DNA of 64,000 bases. Source: Pyropia haitanensis (Eukaryota > Rhodophyta > Bangiophyceae > Bangiales > Bangiaceae). The stretch covers positions 1,058,496 through 1,122,495 of the forward strand of contig SDUX01000002.1 of assembly GCA_008729055.1 (NCBI GenBank). Direction: 5' to 3'. Shown here piece by piece: positions 63,706-64,000 of the stretch (positions are counted from its first letter, which is position 1; the number at the start of each line of letters is the position of its first letter). The position numbers and the translations under genes were made by a program. Below the pieces are notes generated by a model. The model was given only the letters and a program-made list of their open reading frames with translations. It did no database searches and was not told the origin of the DNA.

Positions 63706-64000
63706 TCACGGCTCAAAGAACGAGTCGGACGTAAACACCGCCGGCAGCGGCGTGAGCGTATCCGGCAGCAGCCGCCGCCCCGCGAGCGTCGCGGCGAGCG
63801 ACGACGGCGCCGGCGGCAGCACCCCACACACCGCCACCACCCGCCCACGGGGCAGGACGGTCAGCGCGGCGGCGGGGTGGGCAACCTCCACCCACCCGCC
63901 GGGCACGACGCGGCCGTGCCGGTCGAGCAGCCGCAGGCGGGGGAGGCCGAGCCGGCCGGCGGAGCGTGGCAGCGCCGCGACCGCCACCACCGCGGGCGCG
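63706..64000 (-). CDS. 3' end of an unidentified gene (partial, runs off the window)
   Basis: The minus-strand frame is open from the window edge and stops at TGA (63708-63706). It reads RLGLPRLRLLDRHGRVVPGG, WVEVAHPAAALTVLPRGRVV, AVCGVLPPAPSSLAATLAGR and ends PLPAVFTSDSFFEP. The composition is that of a real folded protein, unlike the shadow frames. The family is not recognised from this fragment, and no start is inside the window. Confidence 0.5.
   Translation of the reverse strand, partial: APAVVAVAALPRSAGRLGLPRLRLLDRHGRVVPGGWVEVAHPAAALTVLPRGRVVAVCGVLPPAPSSLAATLAGRRLLPDTLTPLPAVFTSDSFFEP

Overview
The window is nuclear DNA of a very GC-rich eukaryote. It carries spliced genes, TATA and CCAAT promoter elements and typical eukaryotic single-copy genes: FIGNL1, URM1, TMA7, an NDUFAF6-like gene, a TMEM184-like gene, an MGRN1-type RING ligase and a NUDT5-type Nudix hydrolase. 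Coding sequence is dominated by Ala, Gly and Pro codons and is peppered with mononucleotide C/G runs. This would suit a bangiophyte red alga (Porphyra/Pyropia type), but that rests on composition alone and other GC-rich algae are possible. Because stop codons are rare at this GC content, most long open frames here, on either strand, are shadows.

Layout. 1-3.1 kb: two tandem TIR-bounded non-autonomous transposons. 4.1-6.1 kb: a three-exon secreted subtilase. 8.4-15.7 kb: TMEM184-like (-), NDUFAF6-like (-), a two-TM protein (+) and TMA7 (-). 16.3-25.0 kb: Nudix hydrolase, a Lys-rich unknown, a lipocalin and a TMEM230-like gene, all (+). 25.2-31.0 kb: a tandem DUF302 protein and FIGNL1, both (-). 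31.3-35.3 kb: two more TIR elements, one with an 8-bp target-site duplication. 38.7-44.6 kb: a striking nested tandem repeat. 46.0-51.0 kb: a TrmB-like methyltransferase (+) and a membrane protein with two ACBP-like domains (-). 51.8-52.4 kb: a 598-bp element with 31-bp perfect TIRs. 54.6-61.0 kb: an O-fucosyltransferase-like gene, the RING ligase and URM1, all (+). 61.6-62.3 kb: a secreted Gly-rich protein (-). 63.7-64.0 kb: the 3' end of an unidentified gene (-).

The most unusual object is the 38.7-44.6 kb array. Its ~270-bp monomer reads as a 60-nt exon, bounded by CAG| and |GTAAGG, plus a ~210-bp intron. All 12 exon copies share one phase, so splicing would give an exact 20-residue peptide repeat. 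The monomers sit in blocks of 3, 4 and 5 inside a triplicated higher-order unit.

A second theme is that conserved genes change reading frame exactly at long C or G runs (NDUFAF6-like, two-TM protein, Nudix, O-fucosyltransferase, RING ligase, URM1, ACB protein). This points to homopolymer-length errors in the sequence, real run-length variation, or frameshifting. The genes do not form an obvious common pathway; they look like ordinary neighbours in a compact genome with short introns (about 185-210 bp, sometimes longer).
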